Source of the DNA: Bacteriovoracaceae bacterium UBA7317 | GTDB lineage: Bacteria; Bdellovibrionota; Bacteriovoracia; Bacteriovoracales; Bacteriovoracaceae | Direction: 5' to 3' | DNA length: 10,513 bases | Assembly: GCA_002474345.1 (NCBI GenBank) | Contig: DKQD01000104.1 | Coordinates: 1-10,513, forward strand | In this document: positions 7,501-10,513 of the stretch, in pieces | Numbering within the stretch: position 1 is the stretch's first letter | Layout of the letters: the number at the start of each line of letters is the position of its first letter | Made by a program: the position numbers and the translations under genes | Notes under the pieces: model-generated | The model's database searches: none | What the model was told of the DNA's origin: nothing | What the model saw: only the letters and a program-made list of their open reading frames with translations

Positions 7501-8067
7501 ATGTCAGACATACATCTAACAGTTCAGCCAACGCCAAACCCTAATGCTCTTAAATTTATTCTTAATAAAAAAGTGAAGGAAGAAGGTAATTCAAGCTATA
7601 GATCACCTTTAGAGTCCACCGAAAATCCACTCGCTAGTGCTCTCTTTACTATAAGAGGAGTCGATCAAATTCACTTCTTTGATAATGTCATCACTATAAC
7701 GAAATTTGGATATGAAGAATGGGACAATATAGAACCACTTGTATCTGAATGCATTCAAGAAAAAATGCCTAACCATAACCCCAATTACTTCGATCCAGAC
7801 CCTGCAGCAGAAAGAAGAAGAAAGCTCCCCAAAGAGGTACAGGAAATTGAAGAGATTCTTGACCGGACAATAAGACCGGGCCTTCAAGGAGACGGTGGGG
7901 ATATTGAGTGTCTAAGTTTTGAGGATAACGTTCTAATTGTTAAATACCAAGGCGCCTGTGGCACTTGCCCCAGCTCCACAACTGGAACGCTTGAAGCAAT
8001 TAAAGGCATCTTGAGAGACGAAATGAACAACCCAGAAATTGATGTTTACATAGCACCAGAATACTAA
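7501..8067 (+). CDS. nfu: Nfu-type Fe-S scaffold/carrier (Nfu_N plus NifU-like domain)
   Basis: A 188-residue Fe-S cluster scaffold or delivery protein of the NFU1 architecture. Residues 1 to about 90 form the Nfu N-terminal domain, with its hallmark TPNPNALKF at 11-19 and later ALFTIRGVDQIHFF. Residues from about 112 form the NifU C-terminal domain, with RPGLQGDGGDIE and the cluster-binding C153-G-T-C156. This differs from E. coli NfuA, whose N-terminal part is a degenerate A-type carrier. It follows sufS after 31 bp on the same strand and is probably the last gene of the operon. It could hand clusters from SufBCD to client proteins and stand in for the missing A-type carrier, which is an inference from position. 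No terminator follows: only 7 bp separate its stop from that of hemF. Confidence 0.93.
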   Translation: MSDIHLTVQPTPNPNALKFILNKKVKEEGNSSYRSPLESTENPLASALFTIRGVDQIHFFDNVITITKFGYEEWDNIEPLVSECIQEKMPNHNPNYFDPDPAAERRRKLPKEVQEIEEILDRTIRPGLQGDGGDIECLSFEDNVLIVKYQGACGTCPSSTTGTLEAIKGILRDEMNNPEIDVYIAPEY

Positions 8068-8074
8068 GCCAAAC

Positions 8075-8968
8075 TTAAACCCAATCTTTAGGTCGATAGT
8101 AGTCCATCATCTTCGCGTGTGGGCTTCCTTCTTCCGGCTCATAACGATAAGTAAATTTACACCTTTTTGGAAGCGAGATAAGAATAGAGTCTGTTCTTCC
8201 ATTCGTTTTAAGACCAAATGTGGTTCCTCTATCATGGAGGAGGTTAAACTCCACGTAACGACCCCGACGGTGGAGTTGAAAGTCTTCATCTTCAGGAGTC
8301 CACTCTTCTTTGACTCTTTTTTCAACAATCGGAAAATAGGACTCAATAAAATGATTAGAAAGATTAATACCCATTTTAGAATCTTTTTCTAAATCACCAG
8401 TATTGTAGTGATCATAAAAAATTCCTCCAATACCTCTCATCTCTCCAGTTCTATGTTTATTTACAAAATAGTTATCACAAGTTTTTTTAAATTCCTCAAA
8501 AGTGCCGTAGGGATCACAGGCTTTTTTCCAGGTTTTATGAAAATGAGCAAAATCGCTTTCATACGGGAAATAAGGAGTCAAATCAGCGCCACCACCAAAC
8601 CAAACCTGATCCCCATTTTCAATCATTCTAAAATTCGCATGAACGGTAGGAACTCTGGGGTTTCTTGGGTGAATAATAAGAGAAAGTCCTGTTGCCCACA
8701 TCTTTGTACTCTTGCCTTTTAATTTTGAAGCAAATTCGGGAGAAACTTCGCCAAAGACAAGTGAAGTATTTACACCTGCATTTTCAATAATGGGGCCTTC
8801 AAAAGCTCTGGTCCTTCCTCCACCGCCTTCATTCCCAACATGGTCTTTTCTTTCCCAATGATCTTCAGTTAACTGAATCTCTGGATCAATTTTTCTAAGC
8901 TCACCTGAAATAAGGTCTTGAAGCTTTAAAACGTGGTTATGAAAGTCTTTTTTTACAATATGAGTCAT
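8075..8968 (-). CDS. hemF: Oxygen-dependent coproporphyrinogen III oxidase
   Basis: Converts coproporphyrinogen III to protoporphyrinogen IX in haem synthesis, using O2 and no metal or Fe-S cofactor. At 297 residues it has the normal HemF length. Family blocks are seen in order: EGGGGRTRAFEG near 47-58, PTVHANFRMIE at 107-117, WFGGGADLTPYF at 123-134, KHRTGEMRGIGGIFYD at 171-186, RRGRYVEFNLLHDRGTTFGL at 234-253, GRTDSILISLP, and the typical end YYRPKDWV. H100, H110, H144 and H172 fall near the conserved family histidines; the exact pairing needs an alignment. The start is ATG (complement of 8966-8968), with AGAGGG (complement of 8974-8979) five bases upstream. It is convergent with nfu. The presence of the O2-dependent enzyme suggests aerobic growth. 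Confidence 0.97.
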   Translation of the reverse strand: MTHIVKKDFHNHVLKLQDLISGELRKIDPEIQLTEDHWERKDHVGNEGGGGRTRAFEGPIIENAGVNTSLVFGEVSPEFASKLKGKSTKMWATGLSLIIHPRNPRVPTVHANFRMIENGDQVWFGGGADLTPYFPYESDFAHFHKTWKKACDPYGTFEEFKKTCDNYFVNKHRTGEMRGIGGIFYDHYNTGDLEKDSKMGINLSNHFIESYFPIVEKRVKEEWTPEDEDFQLHRRGRYVEFNLLHDRGTTFGLKTNGRTDSILISLPKRCKFTYRYEPEEGSPHAKMMDYYRPKDWV

Positions 8969-9005
8969 AAGATCCCTCTGGCTTCTTTCTCGTCGTTTCG
9001 TGTTC

Positions 9006-9034
9006 TTTATGCTTTAAAAAGAAGAGAAATGCAA
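9006..9034 (-). promoter_or_regulatory. Candidate hemF promoter
   Basis: Reading the minus strand, TTGCAT (complement of 9029-9034) and CATAAA (complement of 9006-9011) are 17 bp apart, about 40 bp before the hemF start. The matches to the sigma-70 boxes are only 3 and 4 of 6, so this is tentative. Confidence 0.3.
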
Positions 9035-9053
9035 AGCTTAAACTCTAAGACTT

Positions 9054-9060
9054 AAAGGAG
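9054..9060 (+). promoter_or_regulatory. Ribosome binding site of the arsC-like gene
   Basis: AAAGGAG is a strong site 7 bases before ATG 9068. It supports that start. Confidence 0.75.
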
Positions 9061-9067
9061 AAAAGTA

Positions 9068-9421
9068 ATGGGAAAAAGTCTAACTTACTATCACAATCCA
9101 AGATGTCAAAAAAGCCGCCAAGGGCTTGAAATCCTTGAGAAAAAAGGCGCCTCTTTTATCATTTTTGAATACCTTAAGACACCCCTTAAAAAAACCCAAC
9201 TGAAGTCTCTTTTCAAAAAACTTCAAAAAAAACCTGAAGAGGTTATAAGAAAAAAAGAAGCCTTATTTAAGGAGTTAAAGTTGGCGGAGAAAAAGCTTAC
9301 CCAAGATCAATGGATAGACGTACTCATTAAAAACCCCAAACTTCTAGAACGACCTATTTTGGAAAGTGATTCAAAAGCGGTTGTTGGAAGACCTCCTGAG
9401 GAAATAGAGGCGCTACTTTAA
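9068..9421 (+). CDS. ArsC-family (glutaredoxin-type) reductase, probable arsenate reductase
   Basis: A 117-residue cytoplasmic protein with the thioredoxin-like fold of the ArsC/YffB/Spx group. C13 in YYHNPRCQKSRQGLEIL matches the catalytic Cys12 of E. coli ArsC. Arginines R61 (in VIRKKEALFKEL), R95 (in ERPI) and R108 (in GRPPEE) fall one residue after the R60, R94 and R107 that bind the oxyanion in E. coli ArsC, the same offset as the cysteine. The full catalytic set therefore appears present, which favours true arsenate reductase over Spx-like regulators. It is shorter than plasmid ArsC (141 residues) at the C-terminus. No ArsR or arsenite pump is near. The gene is divergent from hemF (99 bp between) and is followed by a probable terminator. 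A different reductase substrate cannot be excluded. Confidence 0.85.
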   Translation: MGKSLTYYHNPRCQKSRQGLEILEKKGASFIIFEYLKTPLKKTQLKSLFKKLQKKPEEVIRKKEALFKELKLAEKKLTQDQWIDVLIKNPKLLERPILESDSKAVVGRPPEEIEALL

Positions 9422-9435
9422 AAAAATATATCAAT

Positions 9436-9459
9436 AGGGGACTCTCAGGATCCCCTTTT
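9436..9459 (+). terminator. Probable intrinsic terminator after the arsC-like gene
   Basis: AGGGGA (9436-9441) and TCCCCT (9451-9456) form a GC-rich 6-bp stem with a 9-base loop, ending in TTTT (9456-9459). It lies 15 bp after the stop. The T-run is short, so efficiency is uncertain. Confidence 0.6.
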
Positions 9460-9561
9460 AGCCTCCAATCTTTGTTGCCACTTCAAATCATAAATAAATG
9501 TTATTTTATAATAAAATCAAGTACTTAAAAACAAATTCTAATGATCAAATATAATTAAATT
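9460..9561 (+). promoter_or_regulatory. AT-rich promoter region before the FecR-domain gene
   Basis: This stretch holds no open frame of note. Two perfect TATAAT hexamers occur at 9507-9512 and 9550-9555. Neither has a good TTGACA-like box at 16-18 bp. The downstream one would start transcripts near 9562, giving a leader of about 80 bases before the coding start. Confidence 0.4.
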
Positions 9562-9643
9562 AAATGGGAATCTAGGAGTTTCCGAAGCAGTTTTTAATAG
9601 TTTAAACCGACCTGGGTCCCTCGGGAAAGAGAGTCGTTTTTTT
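9562..9643 (+). promoter_or_regulatory. Candidate structured leader with terminator-like hairpin
   Basis: GGGAA (9566-9570) can pair with TTTCC (9579-9583). Further on, CGAC (9608-9611) pairs with GTCG (9633-9636), enclosing a smaller TCC/GGA stem (9617-9619 with 9624-9626) closed by a CTCG loop. Seven Ts (9637-9643) follow directly and abut the ATG at 9644. This has the form of an intrinsic terminator or attenuator. The only ribosome-binding-like purines, GGGAAAGAGAG at 9623-9633, lie in the 3' arm of the hairpin, so the same fold would also mask translation start. I recognise no known riboswitch class. Confidence 0.4.
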
Positions 9644-10513
9644 ATGTTAAAAAATAGCAATTATACACATTCAAATCCAATTTCGATTAAAAGCTTTTTA
9701 ATATCTGCCCTCTTTTTTCTCTCCTTGGTTTCCATAGAAGCACATGCCCAGTCGAAAGCTGCTAAAGTCATTATTTTGAAAGGAAGTGCTCAATATACGG
9801 CTAAAGATGGCACTAAAGTTTCTATAAAGAGAGGAGACTGGCTTCCAGAAGGAGCGATTGTCAAAACGGAGGCAAAGAGTTTCGTTAAATTGCTTTTTAT
9901 AGATAAATCATCTCTTAACATCGCTCCAAAATCATCTGTGACGATAGCTAAATTTTCAAAGAAGAAAGCTGGTATTATTAATCTTCTTCAAGGGAAAATC
10001 AGATCAAAGGTAGTCAAAGACTACATAAATGCTGGTGATAAAGGAAACAAGAGTAAATTATTTATCAAAACAAAAACGGCTGCTATGGGTGTTAGAGGGA
10101 CTGACTTTTCAGTTGAAACAACTGGAAAAGTCGATACTCTCAACGTTGTAGAAGGTAGAGTAACAGTAGCGCAAACAACTTCTGCAACATTCAATACAAA
10201 TACCTTAGATAATATTTTGAATACAAAAGGTGTGTCTGTCCCCCAGGGAACGAAAGCAAAGATTCCAACCTCATCGTCATCTCCCATCACAAAAGCACCT
10301 ATTCCTAAAAGTGAACTTAACCAAATGAAGAAAAACCCAGACTCAATGGGCAAACCTGCGACCGAGGAAAAAGAGGAAAAGAAAAAAGAAGGCGAAGACA
10401 AGAAAAAGAAAAAGAAAAAGAAGAAAGGTGAAAAAGAAGAAGAAAGCAAAGATAAGAAAAAGAAAAAAGGTGAAAAAGAAGAAGCTGAAGGAAAAAAGAA
10501 GAAAGAAAAGAAG
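9644..10513 (+). CDS. Secreted FecR-domain protein with Lys/Glu-rich tail (3' end cut by window)
   Basis: The frame is open for 290 codons and leaves the window without a stop. Residues 1-35 look like a signal peptide: a polar start, a hydrophobic core SFLISALFFLSLVSI at about 17-31, and AHA before a likely cut at 35/36. Residues of about 40-170 resemble the FecR domain: VIILKGSAQY, the LLFIDKSSLNIAPKSSVTI block, INLLQGKIR, and the hallmark IKTKTAAMGVRGTDF, with GVRGTDF at 149-155, then LNVVEGRVTV. A Ser/Thr/Pro linker follows. From about residue 241 the chain is almost only Lys, Glu and Gly. The domain suggests an envelope or periplasmic role; there is no sigma factor or TonB receptor beside it, so FecI-type signalling is not indicated. 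The start at 9644 is the only plausible one before the signal peptide, but its ribosome binding site is weak. The Phe/Ser-rich minus-strand frame opposite its 3' half is a shadow. Confidence 0.85.
   Translation, partial: MLKNSNYTHSNPISIKSFLISALFFLSLVSIEAHAQSKAAKVIILKGSAQYTAKDGTKVSIKRGDWLPEGAIVKTEAKSFVKLLFIDKSSLNIAPKSSVTIAKFSKKKAGIINLLQGKIRSKVVKDYINAGDKGNKSKLFIKTKTAAMGVRGTDFSVETTGKVDTLNVVEGRVTVAQTTSATFNTNTLDNILNTKGVSVPQGTKAKIPTSSSSPITKAPIPKSELNQMKKNPDSMGKPATEEKEEKKKEGEDKKKKKKKKKGEKEEESKDKKKKKGEKEEAEGKKKKEKK
10364..10513 (+). repeat. Low-complexity Lys/Glu-coding repeat
   Basis: Purine-only codons dominate. An imperfect unit reading Asp, a Lys run, Gly-Glu-Lys-Glu-Glu occurs at about 10396-10443 and again at about 10450-10485, the second with a shorter lysine run. 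AAAAAG and GAA tracts make it prone to length change by slippage or recombination. It runs to the window edge, so its full extent is unknown. Confidence 0.7.

Noticed and set aside
8408..8722. Plus-strand open frame of 104 codons within hemF
   Set aside because: It is antisense to the conserved hemF core and resembles no family.
9600..9616. GTTTAAACCGACC resembling part of a c-di-GMP-II riboswitch
   Set aside because: Only the short AACCGACC segment is similar. The upstream conserved GGAAA and TGAATGGGTTTAAAT elements are not in their places.
9571..9622. Resemblance to the ykkC/guanidine-I riboswitch (CTAGG...TTCCG and CTGG-TCC pieces)
   Set aside because: The pieces carry insertions, their order and spacing are off, and the conserved 3' half (ACACGG and the GGGATAAAAGCCCGGGAGA-like part) is missing before the coding start.
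10021..10449. Phe/Ser-rich minus-strand open frame
   Set aside because: It is the complement of the Lys/Glu codons of the FecR-domain gene, which has a signal peptide and a recognisable domain.
1..10513. tRNA, rRNA, CRISPR arrays, insertion sequences, attachment sites
   Set aside because: I looked for cloverleaf-like sequences, regular spaced repeats, transposase motifs and terminal inverted repeats by eye, and found none.

Overview
The window is an AT-rich bacterial segment dominated by a complete SUF iron-sulfur cluster assembly operon. Nearly every gene has a purine-rich ribosome binding site, spacing is tight, and lysine, glutamate and asparagine codons rich in A are favoured. The gene content (SUF with a two-domain Nfu scaffold, oxygen-dependent HemF, and a secreted FecR-domain protein with a very basic tail) would fit an aerobic, low-GC Gram-negative bacterium. 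A member of the Bdellovibrionota, such as the Bacteriovorax group, is my best guess. That is an inference from style and protein flavour, not a database match.

Layout. Positions 1-189 hold no certain gene. A full-length arginyl-tRNA synthetase (argS, +) follows at 190-1944. After a 193-bp AT-rich region with several inverted and direct repeats comes the SUF cluster, all on +: an Rrf2-family regulator (2138), sufB (2656), sufC (4168), sufD (4946), sufS (6252) and nfu (7501, ending 8067). hemF lies convergently on the minus strand (8075-8968), with only 7 bp between the two stop codons. Divergent from hemF is an ArsC-family reductase (9068-9421), followed by a probable intrinsic terminator. The window ends in a gene cut off by the right edge (9644 onward): a signal-peptide, FecR-domain protein whose C-terminus becomes almost pure lysine and glutamate. 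It is preceded by an AT-rich promoter-like stretch and a short leader with a terminator-like hairpin directly before the start codon.

How the genes fit together. SufS takes sulfur from cysteine, SufB/SufC/SufD build the cluster, and Nfu probably carries or transfers it. The Rrf2 protein has three clustered cysteines and probably senses cluster or redox status and controls the operon from the repeat-rich region before it. No sufE, sufU or sufA is present here, so the SufS partner must be elsewhere or absent. HemF puts a haem step beside the Fe-S genes, but on its own transcript.

Nothing in the window is clearly a new system. The parts most worth a second look are the leader before the FecR gene, the repeats before the Rrf2 gene, and the unusual cysteine spacing of the regulator.
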